Positions 1 through 12,374 of a stretch of 64,000 nt of DNA are shown here, piece by piece (within the stretch, counting starts at the first letter, position 1; each line of letters begins with the position of its first letter). Both the position numbers and the translations under genes were made by a program. The notes below the pieces were generated by a model that searched no databases, had not been told where the DNA came from, and saw only the letters and a list, made by a program, of their open reading frames with translations. This DNA comes from Stomorhina lunata (taxonomy: Eukaryota > Arthropoda > Insecta > Diptera > Rhiniidae), in NCBI GenBank assembly GCA_933228675.1, contig CAKOFX010000006.1, forward strand, positions 105,492 through 169,491, in the 5' to 3' direction.

Positions 1-1491
1 GGAGATCCTAATGCATTCATCATATATAAAGTCTGGGCTGAAAACTGATTGATGCCTATCTAATTTCATAGGTGCAATCTTAATATAATGAATGTACCTC
101 CAAATCTGTTTGACTGTAGATATAAAAAGGGGATGTTATATATATAAGAATTATAGTCAAATGTTGACCGATTGTAACAAAATTTTACATACTGGCTGGT
201 ATATATATAGAGCTTATTCTTGCAGAATTTAGTGGCCATAGCTATCATAGTTTCTAATTTAATAGCTTTTAACTGACCTATGCTAAAATTGTTGGTTTCC
301 GTGAATGTTTTTTATATGAAAGCTAATGTCAAATATGGACTGATTACTATAAAATTTGATAAACTGGTCAAAAATTGCATTAAACTTCCCTATTTTAAAT
401 TTAATCGTCATAGCTAGTACAATTGTATTCAATTTATCAGCATTAATGTGTTTCGCCGGGCGGGGTTATATGGAAGCTCTAACTAAATTTGAACCGATTT
501 TGTCTATTTTCAACACACATCTTTTTAGAGATATCCAAAATACTTCTGTAAAAGTTTGTCCCTCTAGCTCTTTTCGTTAAGGCGCTATCGTGCTTTTATC
601 TGACGGACAGACGGACATAAACAACCTTTTCTTTATGTATTTTTGTGTTTCCATAAGTTTTTTATATGGGAGCTATAGCGAAATGGTGACCGATTGTGAC
701 AAAATTTTGCACACTGGCTGACATTCACATACGACTTCCTTGTGCTTAATTTAGTCTTACTAGCTTCTGTAGTTAAGGAGCTATCACGATTTGATCTGAC
801 GGACAGACGGACATAAATCCCCTTTTCTTTTTGAATTTTTGTGTTTTCGTAAGTTTTTCATATGGGAGCTAGGTCAAATGGTGACCGATTGCAACAAAAT
901 TTTGCACACTGGCATTGACATAAGACTTTCTTGTGCAAAATTTAGTGGTTATATCTGTTATACTTTTAGATATATTGGCATTTAAGTGTATTTTAGGTGA
1001 AATTTAGGCTGTTTTCATAAGTTTTTTGTATGGGAGCTATGGCTAAATGTGAACCGATTTTGATGAAATTTTATACGCTGCCTAGGGCTAATGTAAAACT
1101 TCTATATACCAAATTTTATTATCATAGCTGCTATAATTTGTCATTTATTAACAAATAAGCGATTTGCCTAGACGAGGTTTTACGGGAGCTATGGTCAAGT
1201 GTGAACTGATTTTGCCCAGTTTCAATACCAAAATTTTCCCAGAGATGAAGAATATTTTTACTAAGTTTCAGTGATCTAGCTCCTTTCGTTTAGACGTTAT
1301 CGTGATTTCAACAGACAGACAGACAGACAGACGGCAGACAGACGGAAAGACAGACGGACATCGCTCAATCGTCTTAGAATTTCATAAGGATTCAGAAAAT
1401 ATATCGTTATTGATTTTTGAGCCAATATTAAGGAAATAACAAACGGAATGACAATCTCAATATACCCCCCATTCTTCTTGATGGTGGGTAT
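1..1491 (+). mobile_element. Family I HINE/mini-me-like repeat, 5'-truncated by window edge
   Basis: This is a non-autonomous interspersed repeat without coding capacity. The text matches the copy at 8551-10327 from the window start onward: repeated blocks reading 'gggagctatggtcaaatg' and 'ctgacggacagacggacat', a (GACA)n tract at about 1311-1362, and the terminal block ending 'gatggtgggtat'. The 3' end can fold (CCCCCCATT ... GATGGTGGG). Internal GACR/GTCY microsatellites and a 3' hairpin are hallmarks of dipteran mini-me/DINE-1 elements, which are attributed to Helentron (rolling-circle) transposition. The family assignment is by structure, not by a library search. Confidence 0.7.
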
Positions 1492-1830
1492 AAAAATTGA
1501 ATGAGGTTCTTTGACAAAAACTTGCGAGATGGTATTTTGAAATCGATCATATTTCATTTACAGGTGGATTAAAAGGTAATTTTCATGTTGTTGGTGGATA
1601 TCTGAACTGTATACATACAGCTACTCAAATTACTGACCCAATGAGGAGTTTACGAATATGAGTGTAACAACAAAGTTGATGGCTCAAATGGTAGTAGTTT
1701 ATATTGGACTCACGTTGACAACTATAATTAAAAACATCCATGTGATACTTACCGTTAATAAAAAATAAATAAAACCAAAGCAAATTTTTATTGGATCCGT
1801 TTTTTGACTTTAGATTTATTAATATATTTT
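1492..1830. other. Intergenic spacer, nothing recognised
   Basis: About 340 bases of A+T-rich sequence between two interspersed repeats. I see no coding frame, repeat or RNA-like structure that I can name. Confidence 0.5.
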
Positions 1831-2499
1831 TATAACCTTCACCACCATAGGTGAAAAGGGTATTATAAGTTTGTGCTGATGTATGTAACGCACTTTCTGA
1901 GTCGATTAAGCGATGTCAGTCTGTCCGTCCGTCAGGACAGCTGGTTGGCTAGACCCCCATGTAAACCATGTAATCAAAGTACAGGTCGCAATTCTAAAGA
2001 TAATTTGATAAAATTTGGCACAGATAGTGGGACCATAGCTATTGAAATTCATCAAAATCGGTCCATTATTTCTCCCATAGTTTCCATAGGTTCCACTTCC
2101 CGGAATTGATATTATAGCCACAAATATCAATGATTTTTCATTAAATTTAAAACAAATACTGCTTATGTATTTCGTTGAAAACGGTCCATATTTGACCATA
2201 GCTGCCATACAAACTCTTCTGTTAAAAAGCACTAAATGAGACAAAAATCACTAAAACGCTCGTAAATCTAAAGATAATGAGAATTTTCGATAAGATAACC
2301 GGTCCACATTTGACCCTAGCTCTCATATAAGTCCAAATGACGGAAAGAGCATAAATATATAAGTCTTGAGAAACTGTTTGTATGATAACAAAATTTAGCA
2401 CATATTTGTTTTTATACAGGAAAAAGAACACCTTTGACGTTAGTGGTGAAGGGTATTGTATGGTCGCGCTTGACCGACTATAGCACTTTCTTACTTGTT
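1831..2499 (-). mobile_element. Family III HINE/mini-me-like repeat
   Basis: Read on the minus strand, this 0.67 kb unit begins AACAAGTAAG (2490-2499), the same start as the other families. It has a subterminal ATACCCTTCACCAC (about 2443-2456) and ends near 1831 with the inverse motif GTGGTGAAGG. It carries a short GTCTGTCCGTCC tract (about 1918-1931 on plus). The matching subterminal inverted repeats near both ends fit a Helentron-associated non-autonomous element. A related copy lies at 16003-16512. No protein is encoded. Confidence 0.6.
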
Positions 2500-2593
2500 T
2501 TTATTAACAATTTGGAAAAGTGATTTTAAAATCTTTTTTTAATTTAAATGACAATGCATTAAAGCTTTTATACTATATCATAATTTAACAAAT

Positions 2594-2920
2594 GGTAGTC
2601 GGAAGGGCCAGGTCTGGGCTAAATAGCGGGGGAATCAAAACTTTGAATCCACTGTTTTCCAAATAGTCTTTAACCATCTTTAAACATATGACAGAGCGTT
2701 GTCATAATAGAAGATTATGGCCTCGTGTATGGTCGGATATTTTGATAATTTTTCGTTGATTACTATATTCAAATAAATCAATTGTCTTTGGTACAGTGCC
2801 CTATGTGATTGTATCATCCGATTTTAGCATAGACAATACAAAGCTACTTACCTCGCGCTTTGAGTTGTCGTAAGATATTCATTTTTTATCACTAGTAACA
2901 ATACAATGAAAAATTACTTC
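2594..2920 (-). pseudogene. Degenerate mariner-family transposase fragment
   Basis: On the minus strand, broken frames give pieces in the order expected for a mariner transposase. A motif resembling VTGDEKWIYYDN appears as VTSDKK-stop-ISYDN around 2886-2915, containing the first catalytic Asp. A YYDNA.SYV stretch follows (second Asp, around 2695-2735). Then comes LIPPLFSPDLALP (around 2597-2640), corresponding to the conserved PPYSPDLAP block just before the third acidic residue. Stops and at least one frameshift separate these blocks, so it is not functional. Only the catalytic half is visible and I found no terminal repeats around it. It differs from the DD41D-type copies at 55 and 61.6 kb. 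The call rests on motif order alone. Confidence 0.75.
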
Positions 2921-2924
2921 TTTT

Positions 2925-4235
2925 ATAGCGTTGCCGATAAATATTTTTTTTTCTTACCGAATGCCTATCGAATACTGAATTAAAATCACAAATCAAGTAA
3001 TAAGCCCACAGAGAGCCGAAGTGTTGTCTTGTCGGATTTTATGGTGGTAGTTATTTTAGTTGGTAGTGATAGTTATTTTATCTAGTTATTTAAAACAGTC
3101 AAGAGCAACAATTCATTTATTATAACTACCTAACAGGTATCATTGCCTTTGCACTAAGAACTAGAATCCACATTTTTGCAAAAGGGGGAATAAATAGCTT
3201 TAATTTTGCAAAAACTGAAATTTTGTCAATTTTTCTCGATTTAAACGCTATTTTTCAGATTTGGGACCTATGCGCTACGTGTTAACGTCCAATTCGACTA
3301 AAATTTTGTGGGTGGAAGTTTCTCACCAAATCTCACAATAATCCGACATGCACCCCTTGAAATTGGAAAATTTATTTTTTTTATACATTTGCAAACCCGC
3401 TATAATGCGTATATCAAGCAAAAAACTAAAATTTTGTAAAAATGAGCGAATTCACTAAATTGTGAATAAATTCGAATCTCATTTTGTTGCTATTATATGT
3501 CGCTATGCGATAAAATAATAAATCTGGAAGTTTTTTGCCGTTTTCGATTTTTCATGATTTTTTAAAAACGAAAATTTTCGCCATTTTTACATAAGAAATA
3601 TATTTTTTTCTTAAGTTTTTTATTATAACTCCGATACTATTGATCCGATTGAAACGCGATATATAGACGAATTAAAGGCTATGTAAATTTTAATTTTTTT
3701 GATTTTATTTTATTAATATTGGACTAGCAGTTTTTGAGTTATCATTAATTATTTGAAGAAACGTCTAAAAAAATTGCAATTTAAAAAAAAAAAAAATTTT
3801 TTAAATCTTGCCATAGAATTTAAAAATTTTACCATTTTTGTACTAAGTTAGCTATGATACATCAAATGTATATAGTGGTTACTCGAGCACATTTTTGCTG
3901 TTGACCTGTGTTATAGTACTTTTACCGAAAAAAACTGACTATTTTAACATGGCGATTTCATTGGAGGTAGTAGATGTCCGACCTAGCATGATTTTTCAAC
4001 TAAATTAAAATTAGTTTTTTATTAGTCAACTAAAAGATGGTTAATTTGTAGTTAGTTTATACATAATATTTTAAAAAAAAGTAGCACTCAAGGAAATACT
4101 GCCTATACAATTGTGTATAGAGCATATGCGAATTGGGTTACGTTCTTTGGAAAGGGGATAGTAGAGAAGCCAAAGGTGGTAAAAAGGAGAGACAAAGCTT
4201 TTTATTATTTAATAATGTACAACTGGAATTGATAT
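2925..4235. other. A+T-rich non-coding stretch with weak similarity to 43.8-43.96 kb
   Basis: No coding frame is recognisable. The segment around 3790-3920 shares order and wording with about 43850-43960 (for example 'gatacatcaaatgtatatag' against 'aatacatcgaaattaaatag'), suggesting an old unnamed dispersed repeat. The rest is low-complexity A/T runs. I cannot define boundaries. Confidence 0.35.
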
Positions 4236-4237
4236 TG

Positions 4238-4322
4238 CCGAGACCAGAGATCGAACCGAGGCTGAATATGATATGTTATGCTAAGTAGTCGACGCGATAA
4301 CCATCAAAGCCACAGCACCTAC
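4238..4322 (-). repeat. tRNA-like SINE head or tRNA relic
   Basis: On the minus strand there is a block with a box-A-like GTGGCTTTGATGGTTA and, about 45 bases later, a box-B-like GGTTCGATCTC. These are the two internal RNA polymerase III promoter elements of tRNA genes. The stems do not form a convincing tRNA cloverleaf, so a tRNA-derived SINE head is more likely than a functional tRNA. Confidence 0.5.
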
Positions 4323-4727
4323 AAAAATGGAAAAAATTAACCATATTATCAAATATAAAAAACAAAAGTCAAAATAGTAGACTAGCAATAAATGCAAAAA
4401 ATACAACAACTTCACTGCACAGAACATGATCACAATTTTTCGGCGAAATTCTGCATGACTTTGTAGTTAGCTTGTAGTTAGTTGTCAAAAAATTGAAAAT
4501 AAATTGATTACTTTCGTAGTTGACCGATTTTCATGCAGGATTTCTTTAAATTTCTCTGTTACTATCATCACAATCGCAAATTTGGGTATGTGTTAAGTTT
4601 GTTTGTAGTTTGCCGATCAAGTGACAAAGCATTTTACTCTTCGGATTGAAGACTTATAGTAATTCATCCATATCATTATATCATAATATTCCATAGTTAA
4701 CAGATTAAGACCAAAAATACCCCATAT

Positions 4728-6245
4728 CTTATATTCTTAAACGAGCAATAATTGTATATATATATATATATATCTCGAAAACGGCTCTAACGATTTTGAT
4801 AAAATTTGAACAGTCGGTATCTTTTTTGATGCATAGGTCGAAGAAGAAGGGACTTTTGGAACTTTTACCTCTAAGAGGGTAAAAACGGGTAAAAAGGGGA
4901 AAAAATCGAAAACGCTATGTCTCCTAAAGTAATAGGTATAGAAACAAAATTAAAATTACGTTTTAAACAGCTTTGAAAATAAGCGGACAGGTGTTTGGTA
5001 CTTTTTTGAAACTATGTCCGATAGGGGGTAAAAAAGGGAGAAAATAGTTTTTTTTTTGGCACCTTTTTAACCCACTCTTATATTTTAAACTAAAGAATAT
5101 AGAAAGAAACTTGGTACTGCAATCAATAGATGTAAAAAAAACATGAAACACGTATTTGGTACTTTTTTGATTTTGGAGCAAAAATGGGTAACAAAGGGAT
5201 AAAATGATAACTTAACATCTCCAAAGTAATATGAATAGGAACATTATACATTATGTTAAATGCGTTTTAACAAAATGTACCGAATTCAATTGGCACCAAA
5301 AAAGTACCAAATATACATATGGAACTTTTAGAAATTAGGGAATAAAAAGGGGGAAAAATTAGTATTATTTTAAACAAATGAATGTTTGTCTGTATGTATG
5401 TTCTTTATAGAATAGTAAACTGTGAATTTGATTGTGTTATGCTCTTTAGCGAAGATGTTGCGGATAAGCCGGCGAAGGTTTTAAAGTTGATAAGACTAAT
5501 TTCCGACAGATGGCGCCACTGAAAATTACTAAAAATTAATTACATCGTAAACTGTACATTTGATCATGCTATGATCTTTAGCAAAGTTGTAGCGCATGAG
5601 CCGACGAAGGCTTTTTAGTTGGTATGAATAATTTCCGACAGGTGGCGCTACAGAAACTTACTCAAAGTCAATTTAATCGTAATCTGTACATTTAATTATG
5701 CTACAATCTTTAGCAAAGTTGTTGCACATGAGCCGACGAAGGTTTCTTAGTTGGTATGAAGAAATTTCGACAGGTGGCGCTACTGAAATTTACTCAAAGT
5801 CAATTTAATCGTATGCTGTACATTTAATCATGCTATAATCTTCAGCAAAGTTGTTACGGATAAGCCGAAGAAGGTTTATGAATAGGAATAAGCAAAGTCC
5901 GACAGGTGGCGCCACAGAAAACTACTCAAAATGAATTAAATCGTAAACTGTGCATTTGATCAGACTATAATCTTTAGCAAAGTTGTTGCGCATGAGTCGA
6001 CAGAGGTTTCTGTTGATATGAATAATTTCCAAAATTATTCAAAATGAGTTAAACTGTAAACTATGCAAACTATGTGTTGGTAGGACAAAATAAATCAAAT
6101 GATTCAAAACTAACTGAATATTTCTACAATGTCTTTCCTCTAAATTTATTTTAGCACTTTATAATATAAAATATATAAAAACTTTAAAATTTTCCTCAAA
6201 ATGCTTATCATAAAGCTCCGAGCAAGGCTCGGTCTACCAGGTACT
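4728..6245 (+). mobile_element. Interspersed element with ~130-bp tandem repeats (copy 1)
   Basis: An approximately 1.5 kb unit found again in inverse orientation at 47981-49512. It runs from a (TA)n tract near 4750 through a block about 'aaaaagtaccaaa' to four to five tandem units of about 130 bp. Each unit contains gacaggtggcgc and an 'agcaaagttgttgcgcatgag'-like segment (units marked by the motif near 5506, 5637, 5768 and 5902). It ends with the stem-loop CCGAGC-aag-GCTCGG (6218-6232) followed by TCTACCAGGTACT. A terminal hairpin with internal tandem repeats fits a non-autonomous rolling-circle element, but the class is an inference. It encodes no protein. Confidence 0.65.
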
Positions 6246-6357
6246 TTAGTCATTAAGTAAGTAAGTATTTAAAGTCGAATAGATGTTCCAAAGAATCTCA
6301 TTAATATCATACATCTTTAAAGGTCTTATCTCGTACTGCACAACCTAGAAGTAAATA

Positions 6358-7957
6358 TCCCTACAAGAAATGAATGACCGAAACTAATACACACAAAACA
6401 TATCTGCTAACACATTTAAACTTGACAAAACATATGGTCATCACTCGTGAGGATGTTTCTATCATCGTTAAACGTTTTATTTGCATGGTTGAATTTTTGA
6501 CATTTTCTGAAAATTATTTTTGTGGCGTGCATTAACTTCGAAAAAAGAACTAAGAAAAAATATAATAAAAATAAAATTAAATTAAACAAACAATTTTTAA
6601 GTGTTTTAAAAACATAAAATAAAGTGAAGAAATAAAAGTGAAAAATATCAAATGTTTAGTTTCTTATGTTGTTTACTTTTTGTTCAATTAAATGCACATT
6701 TTTGTTATATATTTATTTATACTTTTTTTTATTTGGCTGTATTTTTTATCCTTTTGTTATTTTATTATTTAAATAATATACCCTGCAAGAACAGTGACAG
6801 TCATTTTACCAGTCATATAACCGATATTTGTGACAAAGTTTTCATCATCGCGTAAAACAAAGTTTCTATAATTTTATTAAGCTAATATGAGAAATGTGAC
6901 CGAAACATTTGTGTACGTGTTATTTTGCATCTCTCTCTAACACACATTTTTTCGACCACAGATAATATATCTGAGCTGCTGACTCTAATGTTATTTACTA
7001 GTCAACATTTCTATATTATTGATCACAGATGAACGGTAAAGTTTGATAAATACTTCGTCAGCAATGAAATAGCTTGAGTCACAGGTGACCAGTAATGCTT
7101 GATGATAACGTCGTCACTGTTGACGGACTTCTAATTTATATTATTTAAATAACAAAATAACAAAAGAATAACAAAATACAGTCAAATAAAACAAAATATA
7201 AATAAATGTATAACAAAAATGTGCATTTAATTGAACAAAAAGTAAACAAGATCAGAAACTAAATTAAACAAAATTAAAATAAATTAAAATTACATTTGAT
7301 ATATCAATTTTTTAATTTTTCACATTATTTTATATATTTTAAAATTGTTTGTTTAATTTAATTTTATTTTTAGTATATTTTTCTTAGTTCTGCGCACCAC
7401 AAAAATAATTTTCAGAAAATGTAAAAAATTTACCCTACAAATAACTTGTTCAACGATGATGGAAACTTCTTCACGAGTGACGACCATATGTTTTGTCAAG
7501 TTTAAATGTGTTAGTAAATATGTTTTGTGTGTATTAGTTTCGGTCATTCATTTCTTGTAGGTTAACTATTTTGATGAAATATTATGTGTTTTTCTTTAAA
7601 CTAGAAGTCCGTCAACAGTGGCGACGTAATCATCAAGCATTACTGGTTACCTGTGACTAAAGCTATTTCATTGCTGACGAAGTATTTCTCAAACTTTACC
7701 GGTCATCTGTGATCAATTATATAGGAATATTGACTAGTAAAAAACATTAGAGTGAATAGCTCAGATATATTATCTGTGTTCGAAAAAATGTGTGTGTTAG
7801 AGAGAGATGCAAAATCACACGTACACAAAACTTTCGGTCACATTTCTCATATTGGCTTAATAAAATGATAGAAACTTTGCTCTACGCGATGATGGAAACT
7901 TTGTCACTAATGTCAGTCATATGACGGGTAAAATGGCTGTCACTGTTCTTGCAGGGA
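6358..7957. repeat. Interlocked inverted repeats, order A-B-A'-B'
   Basis: Four blocks: A 6358-6780, B 6781-7135, A' 7136-7563 (inverse of A) and B' about 7603-7957 (inverse of B). A begins CCCTACAAGAA and B begins CCCTGCAAGAA. A' ends TTCTTGTAGG and B' ends TTCTTGCAGGG, so both pairs share the same type of terminus. A and B also share a subterminal stretch around the motif ACCGAAA. Arms of each pair are similar but diverged. Possible explanations are two related foldback transposons that recombined, or a rearranged long-TIR element. No convincing protein is encoded; hydrophobic frames in the A arm are A/T artefacts. Confidence 0.7.
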
Positions 7958-8383
7958 TCATAGACTAAATAAAAAAACAATTTTACCAACAACTCATTAA
8001 GATATCAAGCAACTAAGTGGAAGCAAAATATATTAATGGTACTACACTTATATGAAATTTGGTAGACTTAGTATCCTAAGCAGGAAAAAGAAACAACTTT
8101 GTAAGAAAAATATAAAATTAATATATAATAATGTTATTTGAGTTGATTTTACTAACTCGGTATTGGGACACCCTAAGATATTTATAATCATGTAACATGC
8201 ATTAAACAATTTTCCATATTTTATATCTCTTTGAATCCTTTACTTAATCATATGCATGTTTTCCCAAATATGAAAAGCTCTTTTCAAGCTTTTAGAAATG
8301 TCATGAAGAAATGACAATAGAATCATCTGAATCCACAAGAGGTTAAATTAAATATTACAATAAACATAATATTTAAAACTATA
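7958..8383. other. Spacer without recognisable features
   Basis: A+T-rich sequence between the interlocked inverted repeats and the nested family I repeats. I see no coding frame or repeat that I can support. Confidence 0.4.
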
Positions 8384-8550
8384 AACAAGTAAGAGTGTTA
8401 TATTCGGCTGTACCGAATCTTATATACCCTTCATGAAGTTGTGTTAAATTTAGAAATATCTCTCATATATCAACGAGGGAACAGCTTATTCAAAATGTGG
8501 ACCCAATTCGAAAAAAGTTGATACGCTAGTAGGTATTGACTGTAGATATA

Positions 8551-10327
8551 ACAAGTAAGAGTGTTATATTCGGCAGTGCCGAATCTTATATACCCACCAT
8601 CAAGTTGTGTTAAATTTAGAAACATATCTCATATATCTACGAGGGTGCAAATTGGAAAAAAGTTGTTACGCTAGTTGGTATTGTTAGTAAAATATTTGGA
8701 ATTACTTCGGTTTCAGTAGCTTTATAGTTCAACATTCAAAAGTATGTAAGTGGTTTCCCTAGTATTAATTTACTTTGAACAAAATTCACTATCGTAACCG
8801 GGTATGGTTTTACATTAATAAGTTGTTAAATACTTTTCCTTTAGCTTAATATTTAGTTAGGATAAAGTAGTTGATAGTAATACGAGTGGTCCATATATTT
8901 TGTTAGGAGGTCCTAGTGCATCTACCATATACAAATCTTAATATGCTGCTTGTACCTCAGAATCTTTTTGATTGTAGATATAAAAAAAGGGGATGTAATA
9001 TATATATAAGAATTATAGCCCACTGGCTGGTATTTATATAAAGCTTATTTTTGCAAAATTTAGTGGTAATAGCTGTCATAGTTTCTAATTTAATAGCTTT
9101 TAACTGGCCTTTGCTAAAATTTTTGGTTTCCGTGAGTGTTTTTCACATGAAAGCTAAAGTCAAATATGGACGGATTCCTATAAAATTTGACAAATTGATC
9201 AAAAATTGCATAAAACTTCCCTATTTTAAATTTAATCGTCATAGCTAATACAATTGTATTCAATTTATCAGCATTAATGTGTTTCCCGGGGCGGGGTTAT
9301 ATGGGAGCTCTAACTAAATTTGAACTGATTTTGTCCATTTTCAATGTATATCTTTTTCAAGATATCCAAAATACTTTTGTAAAATTTTGTCCCTCTAGCT
9401 CTTTTCGTTAAGGCGCTATCGTGCTTTTATCTGACGGACAGATGGACATAAACAACATTTTCTTTATGTATTTTTGTGTTTCCATAAGTTTTTTATATGG
9501 GAGCTATGGTCAAATGGTGACCGATTGTGACAAAATTTTGCACACTGGCTGGCATTGACATAAGACTTCCTTGTGCTTAATTTAGTCTTACTAGCTCTTG
9601 TAGTTAAGGAGCTATCACGATTTTATCTGACGGACAGACGGACATAAATCCCCTTTTCTTTTTGAATTTTTGTGTTTTCGTAAGTTTTTTATATGGGAGC
9701 TAGGTCAAATGGTGACCGATTGCGACAAAATTTTGCACACTGGCTGGCATTGATATAAGACTTTTTTGTGCCAAATTTAGTGGTTATATCTGTTATACTT
9801 TTAGATTTATTAGCATTTAAGTGTATTTTGGGTGAAATTTATTCTGTTTTCGTAAGTTTTTTGTATGGGAGCTATGGCTAAATGTGAACCGATTTCGATG
9901 AAATTGTATATGCTGCCTAGTGCTTACTTAAAACTTCTAGATACAAAATTTTGTCATCATAACTGTTATAATTTGTCATTTATTAGCAAATAAGCAATTA
10001 GCCTAGACAAGGTTATACGGGAGCTATGGTCAAATGCTAACCGATTTTGCCCAATTTCAATACCAAAATTTTCTCATAGATAAAGAATGTTTTTGCTAAG
10101 TTTCAGTTAACTAGCTCCTTTCGTTTAGACGTTATCGTGATTTCAACAGACAGACAGACAGACAGACGGACAGACAGACGGACAGACAGACGGACATAGC
10201 TCAATCGTCTTAGAATTTCATAAGGATTCAGAATATATATCGTTTTTGATTTTTGAACCAATATTAAGGAAATTACAAACGGAATGACAATCTCAATATA
10301 CCCCCCATTCTTTTTGATGGTGGGTAT
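8551..10327 (+). mobile_element. Family I HINE/mini-me-like repeat, full length
   Basis: A complete 1.78 kb copy. The 5' terminus is AACAAGTAAGAGTGTTATAT, followed by a small hairpin (TTCGGC ... GCCGAA) and the subterminal motif TATACCCACCATCAA (about 8589). The 3' end carries the inverse, TTGATGGTGGGTATA. Internal text includes several 'gggagctatggtcaaatggt' blocks and a GACA/GACG microsatellite (10146-10196). It lies within another copy of the family. Subterminal rather than terminal inverted repeats, a 3' hairpin, no target duplication and insertion within an A run all match Helentron-type non-autonomous elements. No autonomous helicase partner is in the window. Confidence 0.75.
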
Positions 10328-11174
10328 AAAAAAGGGGATGTAATATAAATATATAAGAATTATAGTTAAATTTTGACCGATTATAACAAAATTTTACACA
10401 CTGACTAGTGTTTCTATAGAGCTTGTTCTTGGAAAATTTTCCTACAAAATTTGATATACTTCCTACAAAATTTGATATACTTCCTACAAAATTTGATATA
10501 CTGACCAATAGTTGCATAAAACTTCTCTATTCTAAATTTAGTCGTCATAGCTAATAGAAATGTATTCCACTTATCAGCATTAAGATGTTTCCCGGATCGG
10601 GGTTATATGGAGCTTTAACTTAATGTAAACCGATTTCGTCCATTTTCAAAATGCAACTTTTTTAAGATATCGCAAATAGTTTTTTAAAATTTTGTTCTTC
10701 TAGCTCTTTTCGTTAAGGCGCTATCGCGGTTTTATATGACGGACAGACGGACATAAGCCCCCATTTCTTTTTGTATTTTTGTGTTTCCGTAAGTTTTTTA
10801 TATGGGATGTATGGTCAAATGGTGACCGATTGTGACAAAATTTTGCATACTGGCTGGTATTCAAATATATTGGCATTTAAGTGTATTTCAGGTAGAATTT
10901 AGGCTGTTTTCGTAAGTTTTTTGTATGGGAGCTATGGTTATATGTGAACCGATGTTGATGAAATTTTATATGCTGCCTAGTACTTGTGTAAAACTTCTAG
11001 ATACCAAATTTTGTCATCATAGCTGTTATAGTTTGTCATTTAATAGCACATAAGCGATTAGCCTAGACGAGGTTATGCGGGAGCTATGCCCGATTTCAAT
11101 ACAAAAATTTTCCAAAAAATGGAGAATATTTGTGACAAATTTCAGTGACCTATATCCTTTCGTTAAGGTTTTAT

Positions 11175-11263
11175 CAGACAGACAGACACACATACAGACA
11201 GACAGATAGACAGAGAAACAGACAGAGAGACAGACAGAGAGACAGACAGACAGAGAGACAGAC

Positions 11264-11321
<58 letters not shown>
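11175..11321 (+). repeat. (CAGA)n microsatellite
   Basis: Tetranucleotide tract of CAGA with some GAGA-type interruptions, inside a family I repeat. Open frames of repeated TDRQ or CLSV residues across it are by-products of a 4-base repeat with no stop. Confidence 0.9.
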
Positions 11322-11322
<1 letters not shown>

Positions 11323-11434
11323 ATTTCATAAGGATTCAGAATATACTTCAATTTTGGTTTTTGAGCCAATATTAAGGAAATAACAAACGGAATGACAATG
11401 TCAATATACCCCCATTCATTTTGATGGTGGGTAT

Positions 11435-11959
11435 TATAATCGCATTATTTTCTTTAAAGTTATGGAACTGAAATGCGTTTAAGAAAACACAAAGCCATAA
11501 TTTTATAATGAAATAAAATTTTAATGATGATAATGAAATATATTATTATTATTATTTAATTTTACTCTTCTAAGTTAATATCTGTGAATAAACATCTTCA
11601 GTAGAAAATTTTATATAAATTAAAACTAAATATTTATTTTTTTTTTTTTAATTTTAACATTTAGTTCTTACAAAATTATTATGATAGATTGTAAATCTTA
11701 ATCATTTTGTAAGAATTCAGAAACTCGTTTCTTTATAAGCAAAACTCATAGCAAGATAATTTTTTTTCAAACTATTTGTTATGTAAATTCAATTTATTTT
11801 ACTTATGATTTCCCTATGTGTTAGAATTTCTGTGAAAAATTGCTGACGTGTTGTTTGAAATTAACTTATTTAGTATTCATTGGTCATCTTCAACAAAAAA
11901 AAAAAAAAAAAATAGAAAACTAATTTTTGCTAAAATTGTTTATTGATTGTTTTCTAAAC
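11435..11959. other. A+T-rich spacer
   Basis: No coding frame, RNA gene or repeat that I can identify; mostly A/T runs. Confidence 0.4.
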
Positions 11960-12374
11960 AATTCCTTAAGAAAAAAAATGAGAAAGTGTTTTAATAAAAA
12001 TCAAGCATTTTGCTATAGATAAAGTGTTACTCATCATATGTTGTAAGTAGTTAGATAAAAGTGTTTGGAAATGAATCAATTTGGATGATAAGTGTTTTAT
12101 GAATTTAGATATTTTGTTCATTATCGGATAGAACACTAAAAAGTGCTTTATCATTTTAACGATTGAATGAAATGTGAAAACTATACATGAGTAAATTAAT
12201 TGCTAAAAATTTTAAGAAATTGTATTGCTCGATTCTTATTAGAGTTCTGAAAAGTACATACACTTTATAAAAATCTCATACAGAAATGATAACGAACACA
12301 GAACAAAGCAACCAACACGTATTTAAATTTTAATAAGATTTGTGTGTGTCTCCAACTTTTTGTCAACTTCGTAC
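11960..12374 (+). repeat. Left copy of a ~415-bp segment duplicated across the assembly gap
   Basis: Nearly the same text occurs at 14001-14420, directly after the run of Ns: both start aattccttaagaaaaaaaat and run through 'gtgtgtgtct'. The left copy carries the MITE 12375-13751; the right copy does not. This may be a true tandem duplication, or two alleles kept side by side by the assembler. Confidence 0.8.

Larger units (their letters stand above)
8384..11434 (+). mobile_element. Family I HINE-like repeat, host copy split by another copy
   Basis: This copy is in two pieces, 8384-8550 and 10328-11434. The first piece starts AACAAGTAAG and carries the ATTCGGC/GCCGAAT-type hairpin near its 5' end. 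It stops inside the family sequence 'tgtagatat', and the second piece continues 'aaaaaaggggatg', exactly as the uninterrupted family text runs near 8980-9000. The interval is filled by a complete copy of the same family. The second piece has three tandem copies of a 20-bp unit ttcctacaaaatttgatata (about 10440-10500), a (CAGA)n tract (11175-11321), and the terminal hairpin ending GGGTAT at 11434. Confidence 0.75.

Noticed and set aside
5450..6050. Tandem units considered as a CRISPR array
   Set aside because: Units are contiguous ~130-bp repeats without spacers in a eukaryotic transposon.
6652..6855. 67-codon hydrophobic frame
   Set aside because: Lies inside arm A of the inverted repeats and has no conserved partner frame in A'.
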